Shown one piece after another: positions 20,225 through 31,689 of a stretch of DNA of 64,000 nt. The position numbers and the translations under genes are program-made. Numbering within the stretch: the stretch's first letter is position 1; every line of letters begins with the position of its first letter. The notes beneath the pieces were generated by a model. The model did no database searches and was not told the DNA's origin. It was given only the letters and a program-made list of their open reading frames with translations. Source of the stretch: Atrina japonica. Taxonomy: Eukaryota; Mollusca; Bivalvia; Pterioida; Pinnidae. The stretch lies in NCBI GenBank assembly GCA_030159075.1, contig BROG01000649.1, positions 124,001-188,000 of the forward strand, read 5' to 3'.

Positions 20225-21117
20225 TGTATACGCCTGGCATAATGTACATATCAATTCTCAAAGTCGCAACGGCATCTGGGACGGCTGAACCAGAAATTGT
20301 CAGCTCAGTGGCCTAATTTTTGCTGGGATGGTGTTGGAACTAGACAAACAAAATATAAATGTATTATGTACAGTTGTACGATCCAAACACTTGTATACAA
20401 TTACATCTCCACTGTATTTCCTGATGTTTCAACGTCTTTTGATCGTGATACCAGATTATAACGTAGAGAGGAATCATTGCGGTGATACTTCTTAACTTGT
20501 GTAAATAAAGACTTAATGTCGCTGTTCCGACATAGAGAAGGTGGTATCCTCTAAGTTTCCACTCCGCGGCGAGACCATAAAAGCGATCGAAATGTGTGAA
20601 AGATACACAAACATCTGATAACGAGGTGTGTCGAGAGAAATAAATTACGTAAAACCACACATTTAATGACTTAAAGAATCGAATTCTCTATACGTAGTTA
20701 TAAAGTCATTACAAGATCAAATTACAGGTATACAAACAGTAGGGAAGGGATTAGATATTGTATGAGACCAAGATTTGAATAAACCTTTTCGTGACCCTCG
20801 CCCGTTAAACTATAATGTACGTACTGTTAACGGGCTCCATATCTGAATTTGATAATATAACGAGAAAATTCTGCTGCGAGAGCATAATTTACCTTAGCTG
20901 TCCAAAATCGCTTGACCAGCTATATTAAACGAGCGTGTGAAATCTGACCATCATATGGAGAAGGCTTTATTTATTTACTTACGCGTTTTAATATGTTAGT
21001 TACAGCGATGTGTTGACTTTGTAGTTAGACCAAAAGTAAATCGGAGTTGGAGGGATTATTGCGATAGAAGTACCTGTCCTAGATACAAAATCACAGATAA
21101 AAGAAAAATCAACTGGC
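20225..21117. other. Intergenic stretch with one unassigned ORF
   Basis: An open minus-strand frame runs from 20660 to 20364 (98 residues, with WYHDQKTLKHQEIQWRC). It shows no domain I recognise and no splice context, so I do not call it a gene. Nothing else stands out. Confidence 0.35.
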
Positions 21118-21362
21118 TTCCGCGCCTGTGTGGTTAGGGCACCGCACTTCAATAAACCATGGAGTCTCTTACTTCTAGTCCGCGGGTTCGAGTCCCACTG
21201 GAACATATAAATCTGATTTTGTGAGAACGTTTGCCTGTTTACTTGCGGAAGGCCGGTGGTCTCTTCCCGTGTATATTTTGACCCGATTCTCTCCTCCATC
21301 ACCTTATTATCTGGCCGCCACCAAATGACTGAAAAATGGTTGCATATGGCGTAAAACACCAT
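21118..21362 (+). repeat. tRNA-derived SINE, family A, best full-length copy
   Basis: tRNA-like head with an A-box region TGTGTGGTTAGGGCAC and B box GGGTTCGAGTCC. The body is CACTGGAACATATAAATCTG, TTTGTGAGAACGTTTG, TTGCGGAAGGCCGGTGGTCT and GGCCGCCACCA. The end is TGGCGTAAAACACCATGC. It gives the reference order for the family in this window. Confidence 0.82.
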
Positions 21363-21379
21363 GCAAAATTAAAAAAGAC

Positions 21380-21725
21380 AAGGAGGCCCGACGGGCTTAA
21401 CCGTCCCCTGAGAAAATTTCCTGTCAAGTTTGGTTAAATTAGTCCACTGCATGGTTTTTGAGAAGAAGTCGAAAATGTCTAAAATTTGACAAATTAAAAA
21501 AAAAATCTGTTTACTTAGGTGTCTGTGACCTTGACCAGACCCCATAACCTTGACACTTTGTCAAAATGACCCTTACATAATTCTTAACAAATTTGTTATA
21601 TTTCTTTGTATACAAAAAGTCAATCAGTTTTGAGTTATTAAGCCATTTGTATACGACTGTACCCTGTTATTCAATAAACGGCCCCCTAGTGGACCGTTTA
21701 TTGACAGATTCCATTTTAATTCGCA
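21380..21725 (+). repeat. Interspersed repeat family C, copy 2
   Basis: Opens with AGGAGGCCCGACGGGCTTAA, then GAGAAGAAGTCGAAAATG and TGTGACCTTGACC. Same family as 1-335 (reverse) and 23514-23850. The opening palindrome-like GGCCCGACGGGC is also found in variant form at 41628. Confidence 0.7.
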
Positions 21726-21879
21726 AACTTGTTAGATATTGACTTAAAAATCACGCATACAAAAGTTGAAAGTCATCTGATTATTGGTTCATCAGAAGAA
21801 GATTCACGAAATAAATGTGAAAAAAAACCCAAAAAACAAAAAACAAAAATTTAAAAACAAAAGAAAAAACTTTAAAAAT

Positions 21880-22385
21880 TCCACTTAAAAGAGGAAATAA
21901 CCCCCTATAAAGGTTTGCATGACAATTTCAGCCCCTTGACTTTTTTGAAGATCTTTGCCTGCCGAACATTTTTGCTTTTTTCACTTTCTCTGCCTATTAT
22001 ACTTTTCAAGATGATAGGATAAAACTGCCCAAAACATGAGAAATCAACTTAAAAGGGGAAGTAATTCTCGTAAGGATCGACCTGACAATTTCGGCACTAT
22101 TGACTTTTTTGTAGATCTTTGTGTGCTAAACAGTTTTGCTTCTTTCACTTTCTCTCTATTATATTTTTCAAGAATATAGAACAAAACAGCCCATAACATA
22201 AATAATCCACTTAAAAGGAGAAATAACTCCAATAAGGGGCGACCTGACAATCTCCTCCCTATTGACCTTTTTGTATATCTTTGCATGCTGAAAACAATGC
22301 CAAAAAAAAAACATCCGAATACACAAAAAATCCACAAAAGGGGAAATACTCACAAAATGGTCGACCTGACAACTTCCACCAAAAT
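21880..22385. repeat. Tandem repeat, about 163-bp period, three and a half units
   Basis: CACTTAAAAGAGGAAATAAC-like starts occur near 21882, 22046 and 22208, with a truncated fourth near 22330. Each contains a 'ctgacaatttc', 'attgacttttttgta-gatctttg' and 'tttttcaagat' block. The minus-strand ORFs across it come from the repeat and are not genes. Confidence 0.75.
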
Positions 22386-22504
22386 AAAATATTGGTAGAT
22401 TTTGCTCATTTTAAGGTTAGTTTCTTTTTTCTAGCTTTAATAATCTTGGAGATACATATATTATATCAATAATATCTGCTGGCTCATTTGTTCTATATTC
22501 AGCC

Positions 22505-23313
22505 ATGACAGCCATGTTTGGTCCAAGCCCTTTTTCATCCACAAACTTTAGTACGTTACGTGTGCATACAGATTTTTGTAAACGTATTCTAAAGGTGAAA
22601 AGAAATGTACCAAATTATATGTTATATTCAGAATTCGGTAGATATCCATTGTGTAGATTTCGAAAAATTTATATTCTGAAATACTGGACAAAACTTTTAG
22701 ATACCGAAAACTGTATTCTTGGATCTATTTATGATTATATGTATAACCAATTAAATATTGATGTTAATTGGTTGAGTCATGTAAAAAAATTGTTGTTTAG
22801 TATAGGTTTGGGTTATGTATGATTACAACAATTTGTTCCAAATCGTAAAGCTTTTATACATATTTGTAAAAATAGATTAAAAGATATTTTTATTCAAGAC
22901 ATGCAAAGTTATTTTCAACAATCTTCAAAATGTCGTCTATACCGATACTTACCTGATACAACAATGTTACAATATTACTTGAGGAAGTCATTACTCGACT
23001 CTCATATTTATATTTTAGCAAAATTTAGAATGTTCGCACATAATCTTTTGATTGAAGAGGGCCGATATAGAGAAAATTTACCCCGTGACCATAGATTATG
23101 CCGTTTTTGTACGATATTGAAGACGAGTTTCATTTTATTTTAATAGTGTGTCATCTATATCGTAATTTACGTATTGTGTATATAAAAAGGTATTATTATG
23201 TAAATCCGTCAATGTTTAAATTAGTTCAATTACTATCAGCTAAGAACAAAAAGATGTTAAGCAATTTGGCTAAGTTCCTCAATAATGCAATGAAGATTAG
23301 ATCTGCAAAATGA
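22505..23313 (+). pseudogene. Decayed non-LTR retrotransposon ORF2, C-terminal part
   Basis: Three overlapping broken frames (22505-22822, 22901-23143, 23098-23313) join conceptually into one C-terminal tail of a LINE reverse-transcriptase polyprotein. The pieces contain LRVHTDFCKRILKVKRNVPN, YLRKSLLDSHIYILAKFRMF, a CRFC zinc-knuckle half, DEFHFI and CHLY (the C..C...H...C pattern of I/jockey-type tails), and end at RSAK and a stop. A stop at about 22820 and a frameshift near 23120 inactivate it. No polymerase core is present, so the copy is 5' truncated. Confidence 0.6.
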
Positions 23314-23513
23314 AAAGTTTGTATTTTCTCTTATATCTGTCTTTTCTCAAATGCTTACCTCAAAATACTTTCACTCACTTGATCATTGTATTCATTATGT
23401 ATGTATTGTATTTATTTGTATTGATTTATATATATATATTATTTGTATACTGGGGCATGTATATTGTATGCTGATTGACCAGACGGTCAAAGACTAAAAT
23501 AAACTATAAACTA
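23314..23513 (+). mobile_element. 3' untranslated tail of the LINE copy
   Basis: Follows the broken ORF and ends with GACCAGACGGTCAAAGACTA and AAATAAACTATAAAC, a plausible LINE 3' end. It is immediately followed by family C sequence at 23514. Confidence 0.5.
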
Positions 23514-23850
23514 CATGGTTATACTCCCTGTCAAGGTTGATTCAAATTGGTCCAATGGTTCAGAAGAAGTAGTCAAAAATGTAGAAAATTTTACAAAAAA
23601 AATAATGTTTTGCATTTACTAAGGTGCCTGTGACCTTGACCCCATGATCTATGACCTTGAAATTTTGTCAGAATGATCCTTAGATAATTCCTAATAACTT
23701 TCTAACTATGTAGATATTGACTTAAAAATCATGCATATAAAATTTGAAAGTCATTTGATCATTGGTTCAAGAGAAGGTGATTTTTAAAGTTGTACTAAGT
23801 TTTGGTCCTTTTTGGTCCCTATGGGTCCTAGCCCCTTTTGATTCGCAAAT
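23514..23850 (+). repeat. Interspersed repeat family C, copy 3
   Basis: Contains CAGAAGAAGTAGTCAAAAAT, CTGTGACCTTGACCCCATGA and ATTGACTTAAAAATCATGCA, matching 21380-21800. The two copies flank the LINE fragment in the same orientation. Confidence 0.7.
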
Positions 23851-24502
23851 TTTATGCCAGTAAAATGAACAGGAACAAAAATGAATTCACAGTAAATTCA
23901 TTGATTCCATTGAAAATGCTTGACAACAAAGAATAATATTCTGTGATTTCCCCTTCAATAGTATGCAAGTAATATATGTAAAATATACATTTTTTCTAAA
24001 AAAAAACATAAAAAAACAAAACAAAACAAAGATTCATCTATACAATAGGTTAATAATACAATAAAATCTACAAAATAGAATAAATATTGATTGAAAACAA
24101 CTAATTGACATATTTTAATATAGATGTATACAAAGAAATAAAATTAAAAAAAAAATACTTTATAATAAATTGTAAGAAATAGACACTTAATGAGAAAAGA
24201 ACTTTTGAACACTGGTGACGCGCGGTCTGGCCAACCACGGGAATTTTTTGTTGTGCGTTGTCTCCCCCAGGGAAATTTTCAAATGTTGGCAAGTATGTGA
24301 ACTGTTACCGGGAATCACATCGGTCGGGATATTCTGCTTGCAAGTGGAACGCCCTACTTCCAACACACCACCGCAAGCGGTTAAAAAGTCAATGTATTAT
24401 TGTATATCTGTAAATTTTTGCTGCTGTTTAATTTTCGTCATTAGATGAAAGCGAATTTAAAATGAAAGCGAAATTTTCATGGTAAATAATTGAAGCACGG
24501 TT
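23851..24502. other. Intergenic stretch
   Basis: AT-rich with A-runs near 24000-24035. No supported gene. Confidence 0.4.
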
Positions 24503-24593
24503 GTGTCATGTTGTAAATTTTGAATTCACTGGTTGGGTTTAAATACAAAACTTACACACCCAAACAGTAAATTCAAAATTTACAACATGGCAC
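24503..24593. repeat. Inverted repeat, 29-bp arms
   Basis: The arm with CATGTTGTAAATTTTGAATT near 24507 pairs with AATTCAAAATTTACAACATG near 24570-24589 with about two mismatches, over a 33-base loop. It looks like a small foldback element or hairpin. Confidence 0.75.
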
Positions 24594-24797
24594 GTACATG
24601 CAACTCATAAGACTTGTGAATGAGGGCGAATTTAAAACAGAGTGAATTGTTCTCTGCCGTAAAATTACGAAAATGACCAGGCATAAAGTATGTCATAAAT
24701 AGCAATTTTACTGTACGACAATAAAACGATCGATATTGAGAGAACTCACTGGGATTTGGGTGGATATAAGGATAAGATAGGGGCTAATGTCATAACG

Positions 24798-24812
24798 CAT
24801 ATATATATATAT

Positions 24813-24892
<80 letters not shown>
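24798..24892. repeat. (TA)n(GT)n microsatellite
   Basis: A TA run to about 24854, then about 19 GT units. Confidence 0.96.
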
Positions 24893-24895
<3 letters not shown>

Positions 24896-24896
24896 G

Positions 24897-24963
24897 CACT
24901 AAAATGACTAACGACACGGGCAAGATGACTATCATCTTGTCCGTGTCGTTAGTCATTTTAGTG
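24897..24963. repeat. Near-perfect 67-nt hairpin
   Basis: The arm CACTAAAATGACTAACGACA plus CGGGCAAGATGA pairs with TCATCTTGTCCG plus TGTCGTTAGTCATTTTAGTG, with one G/T mispair and a loop of about three bases. It starts four bases after the (TA)n(GT)n tract. Confidence 0.88.
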
Positions 24964-25017
24964 TTTCATATATTCTTTTTTTGACTTGTATATATTGTAT
25001 ATATTAGATCCGCCACA

Positions 25018-25141
25018 TAGGCTATATAGTGTTGTTGGTTTTAGTGCTTTATATATATATATATATATATTCTGTGTTCGTAGGCTATATAGTGTTGTTG
25101 GTTTTAGTGCTTTCTATATATATATATATATTCTGTGTTCG
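25018..25141 (+). repeat. Tandem duplication, 63-bp period, two units
   Basis: TAGGCTATATAGTGTTGTTG starts both units (25018 and 25081). Each ends in a TA run and TTCTGTGTTCG. Confidence 0.88.
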
Positions 25142-26097
25142 TTTTTAAATGTGCCTTTCCAATATCAGGTCAACAATATGATAGTCAAATGTAAATATTC
25201 CAAAACTGAAAATACATGTTTTTTTTTAAATCACTATGTCATTAGAGTCAAGGAGACTAACATGGGTGGTATATCGCTTTTATTAAATTTCTTCCGCCCA
25301 GAAGAAATATGATTCATTCTAAAAGCCACAGAAAGAATCTTTAACACATAAGATGTCTCACGACAGGAGCTCATCAGAATTAATCGCACTTGAAGCACAC
25401 TAATTGGCAGAGGAACAACATGATGAATCCGCCACTTAAAATCCTTTGAAGAACAAGGACATTTCCCTTTTATCATACTCTATGGATTATAATAGCAATT
25501 CCATTATAGAGGGAAATTCGTTATTGTTAATATCGCCAACCGTCCATCAACTGCTGTCACTCCATACACATGTTGAAATCTTTTCATTATTTGACCACGC
25601 CTAAAGCCACGCCCACTTTTCTAGCACTAAGTTTATTGAAATATCATATATCCGCGGGAGAAAAGAAGTTGCCAAATCCATGAAAAAATCTATCTTTATT
25701 TAGAATCTATGTACACTTGTCTTAAATGCTCATCTTCATGTTTCCCTAAACATCTGCAATTATATTTGTGTTTTCCAAAAGAACACGCTCGAACGCAAAA
25801 CACACGTGACGATGTTATGTTACAAACAGTACTACGTGTATTAAATGTTCTCTTTCTATCTACAATTTAAAAATTCTGAACCGTTAAGTGTAACCGCTAT
25901 CCTATTACACACGACTTCCAATACCTACCAGTAACAGGATTAGTTATTAGCATTTCTAAGAGCGATTTGAACGGAGATGACCACTTGCCATTTCAAATGA
26001 CCATCACAAAAAGTGTCGTGTATTTGACCCATTTGTGTCTTTAAAAACTTAAGTGACAGGGTAATATGATAAACGAGACATTAAAAATATACCTTAC
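25142..26097. other. Stretch with minus-strand open segments of unknown status
   Basis: A minus-strand frame at 25476-25234 (MIKGKCPCSSKDFKWRIHHV and on, 80 residues) is open but unrecognised. Near 25950-26020 the minus strand has WSSPFKSLLEMLITNPVTG before a GTAGGT donor-like site. Both could belong with the candidate exon at 26098-26214, or be chance. Confidence 0.25.
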
Positions 26098-26214
26098 TGA
26101 CATTTTGTACCGATTCATCTTTCATTTTCTCGCTTTCATGTTTTGAAAATTCTTCGTCCAGAACAAGATTTAATGTTAGGCTATCGGTACACGGTGTGTT
26201 TATATAAAGGTTCG
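26098..26214 (-). CDS. Candidate internal exon, minus strand
   Basis: On the minus strand a long pyrimidine tract and CCGTTTCAG precede an open 117-base segment, followed by the donor GTAAGG. Read in the one open frame it gives NLYINTPCTDSLTLNLVLDE and EFSKHESEKMKDESVQNV, hydrophilic and acidic in its second half. It begins with two bases and ends with one base of split codons. I do not recognise the family and found no convincing partner exon. Confidence 0.35.
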
Positions 26215-27985
26215 CTGAAACGGAAAAAAAATCGAAATATCATTTAGTGAAATTAAACGTGTAAAACCCAAAATCAAGATTTAAGAAAAAAAGGCTTCTC
26301 TTTTTTTACGGTCGGATGGCATTTGGTTTAATGACCAACATTTTATGAATGTATAAACATCTAATTATAATATATCACAGACACGTACACAAGTAATGTC
26401 TACACTCGGTGTAAGATAGGACGAATATTAAATCATGTACTCATCGTCCGGTGTTATGCCTTGTGTCAAAAAGACAAGTGAAACATATACTAAGTATACG
26501 AAGAAATACTGAAGACTTATGAAATAAATCACAACATGAGAGAAAGGCCTGTACGAAAACAACTTCGTCCAATTTATTTGATTTTGTCGCACGTGCAGTA
26601 AAATTGATAAAACAAACTTTCCAAGATGCTTGTTGTGTTTGATATAAATAACCACGTGTAGTTTTGGAATAATCAGAACCGATGAACAAAAATTCGAAGT
26701 TTGAAAGGTTGGCTACCCAAATGAACAATTTTTACATAGATAATTCATAAACTGTACCTATAGAGAGATAATCAAAGGGTTCAAACTGAGTTATTATCCA
26801 TGATTCACATAAAAAAGTATACATGACGAGATATTCATCGTTATAGGATAGATTGAATTCTGTATGTACTTGTACACTTTATTGACGACTATATGACGTA
26901 ACATGATCCAGATTCTATATTCAAAGATGTAATTACTATTAAAACCTCTGGAAATATCGTCCTTCTCATCTTGACTTATTCTATTACAATTCAGGTTGGC
27001 TACCCAATTGTTATAACGTTTTGACAATTTGCTTGTTAGACAGTTGGTGAAAAAATGTCGCCTGTGATACATCTAAAATGTTACATTTCCTTCTGATATA
27101 TTAGGATTATGATTGCATTTTGTTATAATATTTTAAATAAATATGGTATTTTGTCATGATTTTGTAAACATTGTAAGCTATTAATGTGCAAATAATATCT
27201 TACATACAATGTAATTTTCTGTTGTAATTGTGATTTTATTTTTGTTTTATTTGTAGTCAAAAGTCATATCAAACTACTGGGTAACTGTATAATTCTTAAA
27301 GTCGCAACTTTAATTGTATTTATTTTATCTTAGAAAAGGGAAATCAGGAATTGTTCATTTGCAGCCATATATTTATACAACCATGTTTATATTATAGGGA
27401 AAGGACGTTACTAAGTTGTATAACTTGTGTCCAATTCCCTTTTGATTATTATCAAATAAAATATGTTTAAACAAAACTTTTTGGCATCACAACTAGAATT
27501 GTAATAAATTTATTATAATTCAGGTTCTTATTACAATTCAGGTTGAAACAAGGTTCTTATTACAACTCAGGTTGTAAAAATGGACTTGATATCAAATATG
27601 GTGTTCAGTCCACATCTAACAGCAACTGTTGAAGTGGACTGGTAGATAATTTGCGAGATAGGAATCCGATGGTCGGTTCGGAAATCGCACCTGATTATCT
27701 TTACAGATAATTGTCGTACATTGTAATGAAATTTACCGGACAAAACTAATTTGTAGATCAGCCGTAGGGACTGTAATATCCTCTACCTTGGTCTGAGCGA
27801 GACTGGTGGTTTCTAAAGGAACATTTGGATGAAGTAATGTATGAAGTAAGACTACAAGATGATGTCATCTAAGCCTACTCCCTTAATCATTGCTCCGATG
27901 TAAGATTCGTCTTCTAAACCTTTGATCAGTTTTCACATAACGATGTGTAGAGACAAGATTTGATTTTTGCTTCAACTTAACGTTT
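26215..27985. other. Stretch without a supported gene
   Basis: The phrase GGTTGGCTACCCAA occurs at about 26705 and 26995. GGTTCTTATTACAA and TACAATTCAGGTTG words repeat near 27510-27575. Minus-strand ORFs at 26441-26728 and 26794-27072 are unrecognised and not credited. Confidence 0.35.
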
Positions 27986-28172
27986 GGTTTTGAATGGCGT
28001 TTTACGCCAGTCAACAGTTTTTCAGTTCTTGGTGCCGGTCAGTTTTTAAACGGTGGAGAAGAGAATCCGGATTCATTGTGCTCAGCTTACTGCAAGTAAA
28101 CTGTCAACACTTTCTCACTTTAGCTTGGGTTCCAGCAGGTTAACACAATGTTCTTACCACTTGGCCACAACT
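27986..28172 (-). repeat. tRNA-derived SINE, family A (reverse)
   Basis: Carries TGGCGTTTTACGCCAGTCAA, GGTGGAGAAGAGAATCCGG, GCAAGTAAACTGTCAACACT, GCTTGGGTTCCAGCAGG and a remnant head ACCACTTGGCCAC. Confidence 0.7.
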
Positions 28173-28921
28173 CAATATTTACGCGTATTTGATTATTATT
28201 TGAAGAGCTGAACATTTTCATATTGAGTACTTGACTTAAAAGGATATAAACGAGCATTCTGAGAGTACTGATGAATAAACACATGCCCACCCCCTTTATA
28301 TTGTTGATTTACTTACTGCCAATAATTCTTCACTTATATGAGGTATCGTCAGCCTTATATGAAGTGTCTCTAATTTAGACCTGCGTCACATCGCACCTTT
28401 GTTTTGTCTCATTCGAAAAACCCGCGACGTTCATCTTTTCTGCTGAGCGCTAGCCAAGGAACAGTCAATACCTTTTTTTAAAGTTTAAGGTATAAACTGG
28501 CACTGTGAATCAATAAATGACTCTTGGAAATTTTCTGCAATGAGTGTGTCCCAAATCAGATGTGCATTATACGTGTTATATTGGTTTTTTTTCCCAAAAT
28601 TCTGGTGCACTAAAATTAGGTGCGCATTTTACGCCGAAATTATGATAATCAATAACAAACCATCACCAAAATAGACTGAAGGATGGATAGAGACAAAATC
28701 AAAGAAATAGGGAGGGGTATCATAATAACTAAAAGGCATTAAATTTGACAATTATCGTGGTTTTATATAGTTTAAATAAGGAACTCTAAGTCAATATACT
28801 GATGGCTCTTTATCAGAGCATCTGAATTGGGGATGAAGCTTAATTAACATTAAGTGTCCAGTTGCCACATATTTCTGAACTTCAAGAAAGCCCTACAATT
28901 AACCTAATTTGACCATCTATT

Positions 28922-28924
<3 letters not shown>
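28173..28924. other. Intergenic stretch
   Basis: No supported feature. ATGTGCATTATACG-like and GGTGCGCATTTTACGC-like phrases near 28560-28635 may be a degraded repeat. Confidence 0.35.

Positions 28925-28985
<61 letters not shown>
28925..28985. repeat. (TA)n microsatellite
   Basis: A TA run of about 30 units. Confidence 0.97.
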
Positions 28986-28991
<6 letters not shown>

Positions 28992-29139
28992 ATATATGGT
29001 ATAATCTAATTACCTCAAAATCAGATGAGTTTAAAGGCCAGTCCAAAAATATTTTGGTTAGATAAATATATCTATTTTCAGTTATATCAATTTCAATACA
29101 TGGAAGTAACAGGGGTGGTCCCATGAAGATATGACATTC

Positions 29140-29158
29140 CACTTTGTGTGTGTGTGCA

Positions 29159-29253
<95 letters not shown>
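29140..29253. repeat. (GT)n(TA)n compound microsatellite
   Basis: A short GT-rich run, then about 43 TA units. The TA tract ends in a short CA block (AAACACACACATAC) after 29253. Confidence 0.96.
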
Positions 29254-29257
<4 letters not shown>

Positions 29258-29427
29258 ACACACATACAGAGTCAAACTACACTTTTAACCAATGGAAAGG
29301 GAGATATATCTCATCTTTGGTGTAGCCAGAAATCATTATTCAGATTTATAGAGAATGTTAGAGTTGTATGGGGATTAGATATATATATATGTACATGTAT
29401 TTTCATTATGAGCCGCATCTTGTTATA

Positions 29428-29480
29428 TTTTTGTTTACCATCCCACTCAAGAATATTTCACTCATATGGAGACCTCTCGT
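29428..29480 (-). repeat. SINE family B 3' fragment (reverse)
   Basis: TTTACCATCCCACTCAAGAA and TCACTCATATGGAGACCTC match the 3' end of family B. Confidence 0.7.
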
Positions 29481-29867
29481 TATATAAGGTCTGGTTATAA
29501 CTTATAAGTGACTTAATTACACAATAAAATAACAACATACACTCAAATGAAATGTAAAAATATATTCTTCCAAATAAGAGAAAAGTTTCAAATGCATATA
29601 CTCTCTTATCAAAATCTGTTACAGTGATGTAACAACACATATATATCACCTATTTTCATCAATCACACGTTTCACAATATACCACAGCTTACAAATCACA
29701 CAGTAAATCTTGTCTCCTCAGACTACTGTCAACAATGGGCACCTGTCTCTACAGGCCCTTATTATCCCCATGGATGTTCATCTATCAGTAACAAATTCCA
29801 CTATATGAATTTGTATGTTTGCAACTGTAAACGAATTCCTCCTACCTGTTCAACTACAATGCTGTCA

Positions 29868-30045
29868 ATGGAACTTGTCTTGAGAGACCACTCCCATAGA
29901 AGACCAACTCTCTTCTCAGACCACTTTTTGAAAACCACTGGATTAATCTTTTAAATAAAACCTCTTTTGATAGATCACCTATCGTCTAAGACCAAATTTC
30001 AGTGGCAAATGGGGTAGTCTCTCAAGACAGGTTGTACTGTATTGG
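29868..30045. repeat. Interspersed repeat family I, copy 1
   Basis: 'cttgtcttgagagaccac' and 'agtctctcaagacaggttgtactgtat' recur in variant form at 31008-31305, 38459-38612 and 59430-59577. The two ends are roughly inverted versions of each other (CCTGTCTTGAGAGA / TCTCAAGACAGG), suggesting a short inverted-repeat element. Confidence 0.65.
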
Positions 30046-31007
30046 CTTAAAGAAACCTCAGTACAGGGACAGTTCAAACCGACTGTGAATTTAGTTAACA
30101 AGATATTACGGTGTGTCACAAAAAGAAAAGTAAAACTTGTACATCTACTCATCATATTGAAACCTACTCTACCCTACAGGTAAGAGTGGACTTGTTTATG
30201 AAAATTTTACAATATAACCAGGAAGTTGTGTACAGCTTAATTCTGAATAAGGAAGTTAAAATAATATAGGTAAAACACAAAATTTTACATCAAAATTTGG
30301 AAGTTGCAGAGTGTACTTTACTTCTGTACACAAAAATTTAAGCCAGAACCAGGAACTTGCACCTGCATTTTATTTCAGAACCAGGAAATTATATATAAAC
30401 CAAAAGTATGCTTAACAAACAAAAAGTAAGATACATGTATACTACAAGATATGATACATGGAAGTCTATTTATTTTAAGTAAAATTTCACTTCAGAACCA
30501 GGAAGTTGAAATGCTTACACAACCGATGAATGATATATCTAATAATGAGGCATATTCTCAATTTTCACACAACAATGGAACCATAATGGGACTGTGCAGT
30601 TGAATAAATCCTTGTCACTAATTCTTGGGCCAACATACTGACATTGAAGATTTACAAGGTAGTCAAGTAATGCCATTTTGGACAAGAAACAACCTTAAAT
30701 GTATGTGTAAATAAAAAGAGTAATTTCCCGGAATGTACTAGAAGAAATAAAATCATTGTACTAAACTGATGAAAAAAAATATGGCCATTTTCCTTTTCTA
30801 AAAACAAAAAAAAACAACATGAAAGTTGTTGACAGGATAAATCTTTTTTTTTTACCAAAACGGACATTTCAAAATTTTTAAATTGTGAATAATTCTGGAA
30901 CAACGTCTTCCAAATGAAACTTTGCAGGAGTGTTTATCTACTATGTTGTAAAGAATACAGTGGAAATTGTCATGAGAGAATACAGCAGCCTCTGAAATGT
31001 GATCTCT
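30046..31007. other. Intergenic stretch
   Basis: AT-rich. The phrase CAGAACCAGGAA(G/A)TT recurs several times between 30330 and 30515. No gene supported. Confidence 0.35.
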
Positions 31008-31305
31008 AAAAAGGATATATTTAAAGGATCATTTAACCAAGTGATTTTCAAAATTTGGTCACAAAAGACAGGTGGTCTTTCAAGACAGGTTCCAATGTAG
31101 CAACAATCTACAGAAAGTATAGCTGTGGAACCTGATTTGAGAGACCGCCCCTTCTACCACTAAGATGTGGTCGCTCAATACAGGTGATCTCTCATGAGAG
31201 GTTTTATCTAAAGGATTATTTAACTAACTGGTTTTCAGAATGTGGTCTCTCGAGACAGGTGGTCTTTCATGAAAGTGACCTTTCAAGACAGGTTCCACTG
31301 TATTA
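31008..31305. repeat. Interspersed repeat family I, copies 2 and 3 in tandem
   Basis: Two successive copies, each with 'aaaggat-atttaac', 'ggtggtctttca' and 'caagacaggttcca-tgta', the second ending CAGGTTCCACTGTATTA. Confidence 0.65.
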
Positions 31306-31324
31306 CTCAAATCTAGTCATTGGT

Positions 31325-31572
31325 GTAAAGCAGGGATTTTAGTACCACCTTAATTCTGGGTCCAAGGTCCAAAACATTGGGAAGATATACATTTTAACTA
31401 AAACAGAAAATCTTAACTTGAGACAATTTAAAAAAAAAATACTTTAATTATTTATTTTGGAACTCTAAATTGGGCATTGTTGCATGTTATGGGGAAAACA
31501 CAAGCCATTTCTGTATTTGAAATGGGTCTTGTTATTGGACCCCAAAACCGACTAGGGAAATCCCTGTACAGG
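31325..31572. repeat. Interspersed repeat family F, copy 2
   Basis: Same order of words as 12045-12290: AATTCTGGGTCC, ATACATTTTAAC, TTATTTTGGAA, ACAAGCCATTTCTG and AAATCCCTGTA. Confidence 0.65.
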
Positions 31573-31689
31573 CCTACTTTTAAAGGAATATTAACATTTT
31601 TTTTTAACAAGTGTAACATTGTATAGTATTAAAGTTTTCTTTTTCAGACAAATAATACCTTTTTATTTTAGAAATATTAAAAAAATAAA

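Noticed and set aside
20364..20660. 98-residue minus-strand ORF
   Set aside because: No recognisable domain, promoter or splice context. ORFs of this size occur by chance in 64 kb.
28882..29500. ORFs of alternating Tyr/Ile and Val/Cys
   Set aside because: They are translations of TA and GT microsatellites (also at 11137-11511 and 24708-24956).
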